A stretch of DNA of 64,000 nucleotides from Halovulum marinum (GCF_009697225.1 NZ_WIND01000020.1:1-64000), one strand, 5' to 3'. Positions 45,436 to 54,986 are shown, counted from the first letter of the stretch. Numbers and translations: made by a program. Notes: a model not told the origin generated them from the letters alone.

Positions 45436-46230
45436 TCAGCCGCCGCCGGACAGCACCAGCACGCCCCAGCCGATCAGGACCAGCCCGCCGACGCGGCCGG
45501 CGCGCGCGCCCAGCGGCGTCAGCTTCTCCAGCGCGACGAAGGCGGCGAGGCCGACGATCCAGTACAGGTTCATGACGCCGCCGACGAACAGCAGCGCCAT
45601 CAGCACCCAGCAGCAGCCCAGGCAGAAGACGCCGTGCGCCAGCCCCATGCGCAGGCTGCCCGCCGCGCCGGGGCGCCAGTGCCGCGCCAGGAACGCGGCC
45701 GGTGCCCGGCACTGCGTCAGGCAGGCGCCCTTCAGCGGCGTGAACTGGTAGACGCCGGCGGCGATCAGCAGCAGCGCGCCGGGCACGCCGGCGGTCAGCG
45801 CCATGCCGCCGGCGGTGACCGCGCCGCCCGCCTCCAGCGCCCGGTGCGCCGCCGTCGCCGCCGCCGAAAACCCGGCCCAGGCCGCCAGGTAGCCGCCGAG
45901 AAAGGCGGCGGTCAGCGCCGGCGCGCGGTCCGCCTGCGCGCCGCGGCTCAGCAGTGCGGCGTGAAGCAGCACGGTGGGCGCGACCGCGGGCAGCATCATC
46001 GCGATCATCATCACCCACCACATCAGGAACACCAGCAGCGCCTGCGCCGCGCTCCAGCCGCCCTGCGCCGCGGCCATCGCCGGGCCGCGCGTCATCTCGA
46101 GCGCCGACATCGGCATGCCGACGCCCAGCAGCGTGTACAGGCCGGCCAGCAGGAACAGCAGGCCGAGCATGGCGAGCGCGAACGCCCGGCCGTGCCCCAG
46201 CAGCCGAGCGGTCAGTCCGGCAGCCGTCAT
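45436..46230 (-). CDS. DUF2182 membrane protein
   Basis: The 264-residue protein has about seven membrane segments and two cysteine motifs, CLTQCRAP and CLGCCW, with methionine-rich helices (MMWWVMMIAMMLPAV-type). DUF2182 proteins are predicted metal-handling membrane proteins, function unproven. It is encoded 15 nt downstream of a DUF1326 gene; the two families travel together, so they likely form one system. Confidence 0.88.
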   Translation of the reverse strand: MTAAGLTARLLGHGRAFALAMLGLLFLLAGLYTLLGVGMPMSALEMTRGPAMAAAQGGWSAAQALLVFLMWWVMMIAMMLPAVAPTVLLHAALLSRGAQADRAPALTAAFLGGYLAAWAGFSAAATAAHRALEAGGAVTAGGMALTAGVPGALLLIAAGVYQFTPLKGACLTQCRAPAAFLARHWRPGAAGSLRMGLAHGVFCLGCCWVLMALLFVGGVMNLYWIVGLAAFVALEKLTPLGARAGRVGGLVLIGWGVLVLSGGG

Positions 46231-46245
46231 CGCCCGGCGCCCGCC

Positions 46246-46884
46246 TCAGGCGCTGCCGACGATGCCGGCATTCGACAGGTGGATCTCGACCAGGTGCGTG
46301 TGGCTGTCGCGGTTGTTGGCCAGTTCGATCTCGCCGCTGGTGGTGGTGGTCGCGCGGGCCACCTCGCCGATGCGGAACTCGAAGCCGTTCGGCAGGTCGA
46401 TCCGCGCGCGGTGTTCGGCGCCGGTGACCGGGTTGGTGATCGGCTGGGCCTCGGTGCGGAACACGCCGGGCACGTCGGCGCGGGCGCGGCGCGCGTCGAG
46501 GTCCATCTCGATCTCGATCGGCTTGTAGAGCGTCCGCAGCTTGTTCGGCGACATCGCCGAGAACACCCACCACATCGTCGCCATGTCCTCGGTGTCCTGG
46601 CCGGTCATGATCCGCTCCAGCGCGGTGCGCTGTTCGGGCGAGGCGCGCTCGTCGATGATGATCTGCATGGTGCCGTTGCCCTCGTGGATCGGTCCGGGCC
46701 ATTTCACCACCATCGCGGTGCGCAGCCCGCCCAGGTCGACGTCGCCGTGGTGACCGCGGTCGAAGTCGAACGCCGCCGCCGCCTCGCAGCTGCCGTGCGT
46801 GGGCAGCGACATGAACTGGCACGGGCAGCCCGGCGCGCAGTTGCAGTTGCCGATTTCCCGACCGTGAATTTCCCAAGGTGTCAT
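46246..46884 (-). CDS. DUF1326 domain protein
   Basis: The 212-residue protein starts with the family's cysteine cluster GNCNCAPGCPCQF and is otherwise soluble, with an alternating beta pattern. The ATG at 46884 is chosen because GGA lies 5 nt upstream and the cysteine cluster follows at once; a longer frame from 46929 is less likely. Function unknown; the cysteines suggest metal or thiol chemistry. It precedes the DUF2182 gene on the same strand. Confidence 0.88.
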   Translation of the reverse strand: MTPWEIHGREIGNCNCAPGCPCQFMSLPTHGSCEAAAAFDFDRGHHGDVDLGGLRTAMVVKWPGPIHEGNGTMQIIIDERASPEQRTALERIMTGQDTEDMATMWWVFSAMSPNKLRTLYKPIEIEMDLDARRARADVPGVFRTEAQPITNPVTGAEHRARIDLPNGFEFRIGEVARATTTTSGEIELANNRDSHTHLVEIHLSNAGIVGSA

Positions 46885-47027
46885 CGTTCCGTCCCCCAAT
46901 GTCCTGGTCCAGCAGGATTCCGCCATCATATCACGTTATCGAGATGTTTTCACCGCCGCCCGTCACGCGGCCGTGATCGTCCGCACGGTTCCGGTGTATG
47001 ATGGCGCGGTTCGAGCGAGGCACGGCG

Positions 47028-47300
47028 ATGAGAGCGACGACCGGATCCCGCAGACCACCGATCGGCGCGCTGCTGTTCGGCGGCGGCACGCTGCGCCGGG
47101 CGGTGCAGACGGCGGTCGTCGTCGGCTCGGTGCTGGTGGCGATCAACCATGGCGACACGATCGCGGCAGGACAGGCGCCGCCGTGGTGGAAGCTGCTGCT
47201 GACCTATTGCGTGCCGTTCTGCGTCACCGTCTGGGGCGCGCTGACGGTCAAGCTGTCGGCGGGCCAGAAGCGCCGCGACCGCGACGCCGGCCCGTCCTGA
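47028..47300 (+). CDS. nrtS: NrtS-like small membrane protein
   Basis: The 90-residue protein has two membrane segments (about 23-40 and 52-72) and the pattern AVQTAVVVGSVLVAINHGDT followed by WWKLLLTYCVPFCVTVWGAL, which resembles NrtS nitrate/nitrite transporter subunits. The ATG at 47028 has GAGG 7 nt upstream; an upstream ATG at 46998 is the alternative. A terminator hairpin follows. No nitrate genes are nearby, so the function is inferred from similarity only. Confidence 0.65.
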   Translation: MRATTGSRRPPIGALLFGGGTLRRAVQTAVVVGSVLVAINHGDTIAAGQAPPWWKLLLTYCVPFCVTVWGALTVKLSAGQKRRDRDAGPS

Positions 47301-47318
47301 GCGGTCCCCGAACCAGAC

Positions 47319-47348
47319 GCACCCCCCGGAGGTACAGCCGGGGGGCGC
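47319..47348 (+). terminator. Terminator hairpin after the NrtS-like gene
   Basis: CCCCCCGG (47322-47329) pairs with CCGGGGGG (47338-47345); flanking GC pairs and an outer GAACC/GGTTC extend the structure. It starts 19 nt after the stop. Confidence 0.7.
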
Positions 47349-47455
47349 GGTTCTGGGCGTCCGGTCTGCCTTGGCCCTGGATCGGGGACATCGGACTGTT
47401 CGCAAGCAACGCCGGTCATGGGGGAACCGGCACGCCCGGTGTACGCCGCCGGAAG

Positions 47456-47502
47456 TTACCAACTGGTAAACGGCGTGTGGAAAGCGAGGAAAATTCTCGC
47501 TT
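47456..47502. promoter_or_regulatory. Inverted repeats between convergent nrtS-like and apt genes
   Basis: Two structures lie in the 210-bp convergent gap. TTACCA-AC-TGGTAA (47456-47469) looks like a repressor operator but faces no start codon. AAGCGAG (47482-47488) pairs with CTCGCTT (47496-47502) and lies 8 nt after the apt stop on the minus strand, so it may be the apt terminator. Confidence 0.4.
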
Positions 47503-47510
47503 AAATTGTA

Positions 47511-48050
47511 TCAGGCGCCTTCGAAGGCGCACAGCGCGTGCACGTCCAGCCCCAGCTTCTCCAGCCGGGCGCGGCCGCCCAGTTCGGGAAGGTCGATGAT
47601 GAACGCCAGCGAGACGACCACGCCGCCCAGTTTCTCGATCAGCCGGACGCCGGCCTCGGCGGTGCCGCCGGTAGCCAGCAGGTCGTCGACGATCAGCACC
47701 CGCTCGCCGGGCTGCACCGCGTCGTCGTGAATCTCGATCGTCGCGGTGCCGTACTCCAGCGTGTAGTCCTGCGCGATCGTGCGCCCCGGCAGCTTGCCCT
47801 GCTTGCGCACCGGGATGAAGCCGACCGACAGCTGGTGCGCCACCGCGCCGCCCAGGATGAAGCCGCGCGCCTCGAGCCCCGCGACCTTGTCGATGCGGAT
47901 CCCGGCATAGGGGTGCAGCAGCTGGTCGACCGCGACGCGGAAGCCGCGCGGGTCCGAGAACAGCGTGGTCACGTCGCGGAACCGGATCCCGGCGTGCGGG
48001 AAGTCGGGGATCGTGCGGATGTAGCTTTTGACGTCCCGGGTGTCTGGCAT
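47511..48050 (-). CDS. apt: Adenine phosphoribosyltransferase
   Basis: The 179-residue protein is a full-length Apt: [20 protein letters not shown] at the N-terminus, [21 protein letters not shown] and the PRPP-binding [16 protein letters not shown]. It makes AMP from adenine and PRPP. The ATG at 48050 gives the normal length. It works downstream of methylthioadenosine phosphorylase (mtnP, 48626), which releases adenine. A small regulator and a 43-residue peptide gene lie between them. Confidence 0.97.
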   Translation of the reverse strand: MPDTRDVKSYIRTIPDFPHAGIRFRDVTTLFSDPRGFRVAVDQLLHPYAGIRIDKVAGLEARGFILGGAVAHQLSVGFIPVRKQGKLPGRTIAQDYTLEYGTATIEIHDDAVQPGERVLIVDDLLATGGTAEAGVRLIEKLGGVVVSLAFIIDLPELGGRARLEKLGLDVHALCAFEGA

Positions 48051-48134
48051 CGGCTGGGTCCTCGGCTGGATCGCGCGGACCCTAGCCGCAGCCAGCGGGC
48101 CGGGCAAGCGCGGCGCCCGGTGGGCCGGGCCGTC

Positions 48135-48266
48135 TCAGCGATGCGTCAGGTGGCGATGCGCGGTGAAATAGCGGCGGTACAGCGCCCGCGGCAGCCAGGG
48201 AAGGTGCGGCCGGTTCTGATCGCGGTGGTCGCGCAGCAGCATGAAGCGCGCGTCGTTCAGGGTCAT
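48135..48266 (-). CDS. 43-residue basic peptide gene (hypothetical)
   Basis: A short frame encodes a basic, His/Arg-rich peptide: MTLNDARFMLLRDHRDQNRP, then HLPWLPRALYRRYFTAHRHLTHR, about one charged residue in three. AGGAG and GGAACG precede the ATG at 48266. A promoter-like TTGCAT (48343-48348, minus strand), 17-bp spacer and TATACA (48320-48325) lie about 45 nt upstream of the expected start of the leader. No family recognised. It is divergent from the RHH gene and 84 bp upstream of apt on the same strand. Confidence 0.55.
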   Translation of the reverse strand: MTLNDARFMLLRDHRDQNRPHLPWLPRALYRRYFTAHRHLTHR

Positions 48267-48318
48267 CGTTCCGTTCTCCTGCCCGGTGGCGGTGGTGCCG
48301 CCTGTTATCGTATATGCA

Positions 48319-48348
48319 ATGTATATACATCTGCTGTGCAGAATGCAA
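48319..48348. promoter_or_regulatory. AT-rich divergent promoter with perfect palindrome
   Basis: ATGTATATACAT (48319-48330) is a perfect 12-bp palindrome that overlaps the -10 (TATACA on the minus strand) of the peptide gene. The -35-like TTGCAT lies at 48343-48348 with a 17-bp spacer. The region is strikingly AT-rich for this genome. A ribbon-helix-helix protein encoded 60 bp away is the obvious candidate binder. Confidence 0.55.
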
Positions 48349-48390
48349 TATTTGCCGCAGGTGGATAATGGCAGGGAAGGTCATCGCGGC

Positions 48391-48594
48391 ATGTCGAAGC
48401 CCGGAACGGACAGGAAGGCCGGCAGGAAGGCCAGTCAGCTGGTGATCCGGGTGGACCGCGACGAGCGCGACGCCTTCGTGGCGCTGTGCGACCGGCTGGA
48501 CACCTCGGCCGCGCGCGAGATCCGCCATTTCATGCGCCGGTTCGTCGCGCAGCACGCGCCGCCGGGCCGGACGACTGAGGGGGCCGGCGACTGA
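48391..48594 (+). CDS. Small ribbon-helix-helix-like DNA-binding protein
   Basis: The 67-residue protein reads SQLVIRVDRDERDAFVALCD then RLDTSAAREIRHFMRRFVAQH, a beta strand followed by two helices as in Arc/MetJ/CopG-type repressors. The ATG at 48391 is chosen because the fold begins there; the longer upstream frame runs through the promoter palindrome. It likely binds that palindrome and controls itself and the divergent peptide gene. It sits between mtnP and apt on the opposite strand. Confidence 0.75.
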   Translation: MSKPGTDRKAGRKASQLVIRVDRDERDAFVALCDRLDTSAAREIRHFMRRFVAQHAPPGRTTEGAGD

Positions 48595-48625
48595 CGGTGG
48601 TGCGATGACGGGCGCGGGCGGCGGC

Positions 48626-49498
<873 letters not shown>

Positions 49499-49564
49499 GC
49501 CTGCCCCCTTCGTCGCGATCCGGCGCGCTTACCCTAGCGGTGCCGGGCGGTGGCGCAAGACGGC

Positions 49565-50176
49565 TCAGCGCTGGCCGGGGCGGTTCAGGGCGAAGATCTC
49601 GGTCACGGCGCTGTAGTCGCGGTAGCCCAGCCGCGCCAGCGGCCGCACCTTGGCCAGATCGAAGATGCCGTCGGTCAGGCAGGCTTCGTCGATGTGGATG
49701 CCGACCACCTCGCCGATGACCATGACGTTGGCGCGGCCGGGCAGTTCGATGATCTTCCACAGCTTGCACTCGAACGCGCCCGGCGCGCCCCTGACCCGCG
49801 GCGGCGCGATCAGCTCGCACGGGGCCTTCTCCAGCCCGGCGAGCGCGAACTCGTCGACGCCGGCCTCGTAGGCGCCCGAGCTGGCGTTCATCGCGTCGCG
49901 TTGCGCCAGGCCGACGACGTTGGTGGCGAACTCGCCGGTCTCGCGGATGTTGGCGACGCTGTCCTTGACGCCGTCCCGGTCCGGCTTGGCGCCGGTGTTC
50001 GAGAACATCACCATCGGCGGGTCGTCGGCCAGCGCGTTGAAGAAGCTGTAGGGCGCCAGGTTCACCCGGCCGTCCGCGCCGCGGGTCGAGATCCAGCCGA
50101 TCGGGCGCGGCGCGACCATGGCCTTGAACGGGTTGTGCGGCAGGCCGTGCGGGTCCAGGCCCGGTCGGTAGAACAT
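49565..50176 (-). CDS. Flavin reductase family protein
   Basis: The 203-residue protein starts FYRPGLDPHGLPHNPFKAMV and contains APRPIGWIST and PYSFFNALADDPPMVMFSN, the flavin-binding pattern of the flavin reductase-like/DIM6-NTAB family. It likely binds FMN; the partner oxygenase is not visible. AAGGAAG lies 4 nt before the ATG. The longer upstream frame is not supported. Confidence 0.93.
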   Translation of the reverse strand: MFYRPGLDPHGLPHNPFKAMVAPRPIGWISTRGADGRVNLAPYSFFNALADDPPMVMFSNTGAKPDRDGVKDSVANIRETGEFATNVVGLAQRDAMNASSGAYEAGVDEFALAGLEKAPCELIAPPRVRGAPGAFECKLWKIIELPGRANVMVIGEVVGIHIDEACLTDGIFDLAKVRPLARLGYRDYSAVTEIFALNRPGQR

Positions 50177-50348
50177 GCGGCTTCCTTCTTTTCCGGTTTG
50201 AGACCCATCTAGGGGCGTGCTACCGGGGTGTCTAGCCGAGGAGGACCGGGTGCGCCCGCACGAACAGGACACGATGCGATGAGCGCGCGACGACGGGAAT
50301 GCCTGCCCGACGCCGCCCGTCCCCGTTCCGCCGCCACGCTGCCTGCCC

Positions 50349-50864
50349 ATGTTCCGACTCTATCCAGAACGTCCCGCCGACACCGCTGAGGTCGAGCTGC
50401 TGTTCGACCTGGCCTTCGCGCCGGGCCGCACCGCGCTGAGCTCGTACCGGTTGCGCGACGGCGTGCCGATGCTGGGCGCGCTGTCGCTGGTGGCGCGCGA
50501 CGACTATGACGTGGTCGCCGGGGCGATCCGCTACTGGCCGGTGGTGGTGGGCCAGGCGGCCGCCGCGCCGGCGCTGCTGCTGGGGCCGATCGCGGTGCAC
50601 CCGACGCGGCAGGGCGAGGGGCTGGGCGCGCTGCTGATGTCGGAAAGCCTGTCGCGCGCCCGCGCGCTGGGCTGGCGCCGGGTGCTGCTGGTCGGCGACC
50701 GGCCGTACTACGCGCGCTTCGGGTTCGACCATGTGCCGGTGGAGTTTCCCGCCCCCACCAACCAGGACCGGGTGCTGGGCCTGGCGCTGACCGAGGGCGC
50801 GCTGGACGGGTTCGGCGGCGCGGTCGCGCCCTGGCCGGCCGCGCGGGCGGCAATGCCGGGCTGA
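50349..50864 (+). CDS. GNAT family N-acetyltransferase
   Basis: The 171-residue protein has a compact GNAT domain with the acetyl-CoA loop AVHPTRQGEGLGALLMSESL and YYARFGFDHVPVEFPAP. Substrate unknown; similar to YhbS-like acetyltransferases. No strong ribosome binding site precedes the ATG. It is convergent with ptsP. Confidence 0.9.
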   Translation: MFRLYPERPADTAEVELLFDLAFAPGRTALSSYRLRDGVPMLGALSLVARDDYDVVAGAIRYWPVVVGQAAAAPALLLGPIAVHPTRQGEGLGALLMSESLSRARALGWRRVLLVGDRPYYARFGFDHVPVEFPAPTNQDRVLGLALTEGALDGFGGAVAPWPAARAAMPG

Positions 50865-50904
50865 GCCGGTCCGGATCGGGAGGGCGTCAGGCGGCTGGCC
50901 GGGG

Positions 50905-53169
50905 TCAGATCCCGGGCGCGCCGATCTCGCGCAGCCAGGCCATCAGCGCCGGGCGCACCGACTGGTCGCCCGAGGCGCGGGCGGCGTTGATCACGCGCCG
51001 CGTCTCGGACAGATCGACGCTGCGCAGCATGCGCTTGACCGGGCCGATCGAGGCCGGGCGCATCGACAGGTTGCGCATCCCCATGGTGACCAGCGCCAGC
51101 GCCTCGACCGGGCGGCCGGCATCCTCGCCGCAGAAGCTGACCGGGGTGCCCAGCCGGTCGCAGCGCGCGGCGATCTGCTCGATGAAGCTGAGGAAGCTGA
51201 CGTTCAGCGTGTCGTAGCGGCGGCGCACCAGCTCGTTCTCGCGGTCGGCGGCGAAGAAGAACTGCTTCAGATCGTTGCCGCCGATCGAGATGAAGTCGGC
51301 CATGCGGAAGAACTGGTCCGGCGCGAACGCCAGGCTGGGCGTTTCCAGCATCGCGCCGATCGACAGCCGCGCCGGCACCTTGTGGCCCAGGCGCTGTTCG
51401 TGCTCGATCTCGCGGAACACCATGTCGCGGGCGGCGCGGAACTCGTCGAACTGGGCGACGAAGGGGAACATGATGTTCATTGGCCGCCCCTCGGCGGCGC
51501 GCAGCAGCGCCTGCAGCTGCATCCGCATCACCCCCGGGCGGTCCAGCCCGACGCGGATCGCCCGCCAGCCCAGCGCCGGGTTCGGCTCGTCCGGGCGCTT
51601 CATGTAGGGCAGCACCTTGTCCGAGCCGATGTCGAGGGTGCGGAAGGTCACCGGCTTGCCGCCGGCGGCGTCCAGGATCCGCTTGTAGAGCGCCATCAGC
51701 TCGCCGCGCTTGGGTACGGTGCGGCGCACCAGGAACGCCAGTTCGGTGCGGTACAGCCCGACGCCCTCGGCGCCCGAGGGGGTCAGGCTGGGCAGGTCGG
51801 CCATCAGCCCGGCGTTCATCTGCAGCCCGACGCGCACGCCGTCGCGCGTCACCGCCGGCTTGTCGCGCAGCTCGGAATAGGCTTCCTGCGCCTCGTGGAC
51901 CATCTCGATCTTGGCGCGGAACGCCTCGCGCACGCTGTCCTCGGGGCGCAGGTGCACCGCGCCCTGGTCGCCGTCGACCAGCAGCGGATCGCCGTTGTGC
52001 GCCTCGCGGGTGATGCCGCTGGCCTGGATCACCAGCGGGATCGCCAGCGCCCGGGCGACGATCGCGGCATGGCTGCCGACCGAGCCTTCCTCGAGCACCA
52101 CGCCCTTCAGCTTGCGGCCGTAGTCCAGCAGCTCGCCCGGGCCGATGTTGCGCGCGACCAGGATCGCGTCGGGCGGCACCTCGCCGTCGTTCACGCCGTC
52201 GCCGCCGGTCAGCAGCCGCAGCAGGCGGTTCGACAGATCGTCCAGATCGTGCAGCCGGTCGCGCAGGTACGGGTCCTTGACCCGGCTCATGCGGGCGCGG
52301 GTGGCGGACTGTTCGCGGTCGACCGCGACCTCGGCGGCAAGACCGGCGTCGATGCTTTCCATCATCCGCCGCACCCAGCCCTTGTCGTGAGCGAACATGC
52401 GCCAGGCGTTCAGCACGTCGCGGTGTTCGCCGTCCATGTCCAGATGCTCGGCCGCCAGCATCTCGTCGACCTCGGCGCGCAGCCGCTGCAGCGCGTCGGT
52501 CAGCCGCGCGCGTTCGGCCGCGGGATCGTCCGCGACCGGGTTCGAGATGGTGATCTTCGGATCGTGCATCAGCGCCGTGCCCTCGGCCACGCCTTCCTGG
52601 CCGATCAGGCCGCGGACGTGGAACGGGCCGCGGTGCGGCGCCGGCGGGTCGGTCGGCGCGGTGCCGGTGAAGGCGCCCAGCTCTGCCATCTCGGCGATCA
52701 CCATGGCGACGATCTCGAGGCCGTGGATCTCGTCGTCGCTGTAGTCGCGGGCCTGCTGGTTCTGCACCACCAGAACGCCCAGCACCTCGCCCAGGCGCTG
52801 GATCGGCACGCCCATGAAGCTGGCGTAGATCTCCTCGCCGGTTTCGGGGAAGTACTGGAAGCCGCGGGTGTGCGGCGCGTCCGAGGTCGCCACCGGCTCG
52901 GCGGTGTCGGCGATGCGGCCGACCAGCCCCTCGCGCACCCGCATCCGGGTGCGGTGCACCGCGTCGGGGTTCAGGCCGGTGGTCGCGCACAGCTCCAGCG
53001 TCTCGTCCGGCAGCCGCAGGTAGATCGAGCACACTTCCGAGGCCAGCGACCGCGACACCAGGTCGGTGATCCGGTTCAGCCGTTCCTGGCCCTCGCCGGC
53101 CTCGGCCAGGGTGTCGCGCAGGCGCTTGAGAAGGACGCGGCTTTCGACCGCCTGCGAACCGGACGACAT
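50905..53169 (-). CDS. ptsP: Phosphoenolpyruvate-protein phosphotransferase PtsP (enzyme I-Ntr)
   Basis: The 754-residue protein has an N-terminal GAF domain (about 20-165), the EI N-terminal domain, the phospho-histidine H367 in GSVGSHAAIVAR and the PEP-binding C-terminal barrel (LYRTELAFL, NIMFPFV, SIGGNDLKQFFFAADREN, FCGEDAGRP). It starts the nitrogen PTS phosphorelay to NPr and EIIA-Ntr, which senses nitrogen/carbon status. It lies 5 nt downstream of lysC on the same strand, so they are probably co-transcribed. Confidence 0.96.
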   Translation of the reverse strand: MSSGSQAVESRVLLKRLRDTLAEAGEGQERLNRITDLVSRSLASEVCSIYLRLPDETLELCATTGLNPDAVHRTRMRVREGLVGRIADTAEPVATSDAPHTRGFQYFPETGEEIYASFMGVPIQRLGEVLGVLVVQNQQARDYSDDEIHGLEIVAMVIAEMAELGAFTGTAPTDPPAPHRGPFHVRGLIGQEGVAEGTALMHDPKITISNPVADDPAAERARLTDALQRLRAEVDEMLAAEHLDMDGEHRDVLNAWRMFAHDKGWVRRMMESIDAGLAAEVAVDREQSATRARMSRVKDPYLRDRLHDLDDLSNRLLRLLTGGDGVNDGEVPPDAILVARNIGPGELLDYGRKLKGVVLEEGSVGSHAAIVARALAIPLVIQASGITREAHNGDPLLVDGDQGAVHLRPEDSVREAFRAKIEMVHEAQEAYSELRDKPAVTRDGVRVGLQMNAGLMADLPSLTPSGAEGVGLYRTELAFLVRRTVPKRGELMALYKRILDAAGGKPVTFRTLDIGSDKVLPYMKRPDEPNPALGWRAIRVGLDRPGVMRMQLQALLRAAEGRPMNIMFPFVAQFDEFRAARDMVFREIEHEQRLGHKVPARLSIGAMLETPSLAFAPDQFFRMADFISIGGNDLKQFFFAADRENELVRRRYDTLNVSFLSFIEQIAARCDRLGTPVSFCGEDAGRPVEALALVTMGMRNLSMRPASIGPVKRMLRSVDLSETRRVINAARASGDQSVRPALMAWLREIGAPGI

Positions 53170-53174
53170 CGGCG

Positions 53175-54404
53175 TCAGCCGGCCTTGTCCAGCTCGAAGG
53201 CGTCGTGCAGCGCCTGCACCGCCAGTTCCAGATACTTGCGGTCGATCAGGACCGAGGTCTTGATCTCGGAGGTGGTGATCACCTTGATGTTGACCCCCTC
53301 GTCGGCCAGCGCCCGGAACATCTTCTGCGCGACGCCGGCGTGGCTGCGCATGCCGATGCCGACGATCGAGACCTTGGCGACGTCGGTGTCGGCGTCGAGT
53401 CCGTGATAGTTGATGTGCCCCTCGGCCATCGCCGTCTCGAGCGCGGCGCGGGCGCGCGGCACCTCGGCCACCGGGCACGAGAAGGTCATGTCGGTGCGGC
53501 CGTCCTCGGAGATGTTCTGGACGATCATGTCGACGTTCACCCCGGCGTCGGCCAGCGGGCCGAAGATCGCCGCGGCGATGCCGGGGCGGTCGGCCACCGA
53601 GATCAGCGTCATCTTTGCCTCGTCGCGCTGGAAGGCGACCCCCGAGACGACTTTGCTTTCCATGATCTCCTCCTCGTCGCACACGAGTGTACCCGGCTTG
53701 TCCTCGAAGGACGAGAGCACCTGCAGCCGGACCTTGTACCGCATCGCCAGTTCGACCGAGCGGGTCTGCAGCACCTTGGCGCCCAGCGAGGCCAGTTCCA
53801 GCATTTCCTCGTAGGCGATGCGGTCCAGCTTGCGGGCGCGGTCCTCGATCCGCGGGTCGGTGGTGTAGATGCCGTCGACATCGGTGTAGATGTCGCAGCG
53901 TTCGGCGTCGAACGCCGCGGCGAAGGCGACGGCGGTGGTGTCCGAGCCGCCGCGGCCCAGCGTGGTCACGCGGTTCTCGGCGCTGATCCCCTGGAAGCCG
54001 GCGACCACGGCCACCCGCACGCCCTGGGCGAAGCGGGCGGCGATCGCCTCGGTGCCGATCTCCTCGATCCGCGCCGCGCCGTGCGCCGAGGTGGTGCGCA
54101 CCGGCACCTGCCAGCCCTGCCAGCTGCGGGCGTCGACGCCCATCTGCTGCAGCCGCAGCGCCATCAGCCCGGCGGTGACGACCTCGCCCGAGGCGACCAC
54201 GGCGTCGTATTCGCGCGCGTCGTAGAGGACCGATGTGTCGCGGACCCAGCCGACCAGCTCGTTGGTCTTGCCGGCCATGGCCGAGACCACGACGATCACG
54301 TCATGGCCGGCCTCGACCTCGCGCCGGACGCGCGCGGCGGCGGCTTCGATCCGGGACAGGTCGGCGACGGAGGTTCCGCCGAATTTCATCACCAGGCGGG
54401 GCAT
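53175..54404 (-). CDS. lysC: Aspartate kinase
   Basis: The 409-residue protein has the N-terminal KFGGTSVADLSRI, the active-site GRGGSDTTAVAFAAA and two C-terminal ACT domains for feedback by lysine/threonine. It makes aspartyl phosphate, first step toward lysine, threonine and methionine. The ATG at 54404 gives the normal length. It is linked with ptsP, as is common in alphaproteobacteria. Confidence 0.96.
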   Translation of the reverse strand: MPRLVMKFGGTSVADLSRIEAAAARVRREVEAGHDVIVVVSAMAGKTNELVGWVRDTSVLYDAREYDAVVASGEVVTAGLMALRLQQMGVDARSWQGWQVPVRTTSAHGAARIEEIGTEAIAARFAQGVRVAVVAGFQGISAENRVTTLGRGGSDTTAVAFAAAFDAERCDIYTDVDGIYTTDPRIEDRARKLDRIAYEEMLELASLGAKVLQTRSVELAMRYKVRLQVLSSFEDKPGTLVCDEEEIMESKVVSGVAFQRDEAKMTLISVADRPGIAAAIFGPLADAGVNVDMIVQNISEDGRTDMTFSCPVAEVPRARAALETAMAEGHINYHGLDADTDVAKVSIVGIGMRSHAGVAQKMFRALADEGVNIKVITTSEIKTSVLIDRKYLELAVQALHDAFELDKAG

Positions 54405-54493
54405 GGGCGATCCGCTGCATACTACAAGACCCCCGGTTCCTAGCGGCGGCGGCGAAAAGCCGCAAGCGCACATTGCCCGTGAGGCACCCGTGC

Positions 54494-54530
54494 GGCGCCC
54501 GTGCGGCCGTCGAAACCGGCCGCGGGCGCC
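54494..54530 (-). terminator. Terminator hairpin after the DUF1178 gene
   Basis: Two stem parts, GGCGCCC (54494-54500) with GGGCGCC (54524-54530) and GCGGCCG (54503-54509) with CGGCCGC (54517-54523), separated by a 2-nt bulge, begin 3 nt after the DUF1178 stop. Confidence 0.7.
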
Positions 54531-54533
54531 GGG

Positions 54534-54986
54534 TCAGCTGTCGGTGCGGGTCCGCCAGGGCAGGGGCGAGACCGGGATGCCGTCCTCGACCAGCGCGCGC
54601 GCCTCGTCGCCGCGCGCCTCGCCGTAGATCGCGCGCCGCGGCGACTCGCCCTCGTGGATGGCGCGGGCCTCGCGGGCGAAGTCGCGGCCGACGTTCTCGG
54701 CCTCGGTCTCGATCTTGCGGCGCAGCGCGCGCAGCGCCTGCTCGGCCGGCGAGGCCGGGCCGCGCAGCGGCGTGGCGGGCGGCTGCGGCGCGGGCGTCGG
54801 CGCCTCGGTCGGTGCGCTGTCCGGTGCGGCGACGCGCGGCGCCATCAGCGCCTTGCTGACCGCGGCCGAGCCGCACACGCCGCAGGCCAGCAGGCCCGCC
54901 GCCTCGAGCCGGTCGTAGTCCGCACTGGAGGAGAACCAGCTCTCGAACCGGTGGCCGTGATCACACTGAAGCTGATATCTGATCAT
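54534..54986 (-). CDS. DUF1178 family protein
   Basis: The 150-residue protein starts MIRYQLQCDHGHRFESWFSS and has the paired cysteine motif LLACGVCGS, a zinc-ribbon-like N-terminus, a Pro/Ala linker and a helical C-terminus (RDFAREARAIHEGESPRRAIYGEA). Function unknown; widely conserved in alphaproteobacteria. It is divergent from phoR. Confidence 0.93.
   Translation of the reverse strand: MIRYQLQCDHGHRFESWFSSSADYDRLEAAGLLACGVCGSAAVSKALMAPRVAAPDSAPTEAPTPAPQPPATPLRGPASPAEQALRALRRKIETEAENVGRDFAREARAIHEGESPRRAIYGEARGDEARALVEDGIPVSPLPWRTRTDS

Noticed and set aside
46885-46929. Longer start for the DUF1326 gene
   Set aside because: The ATG at 46884 has a ribosome binding site and the family's conserved cysteine cluster follows it directly.
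48241-48390. Longer start for the RHH gene
   Set aside because: The extension runs through the promoter palindrome and encodes no RHH sequence.
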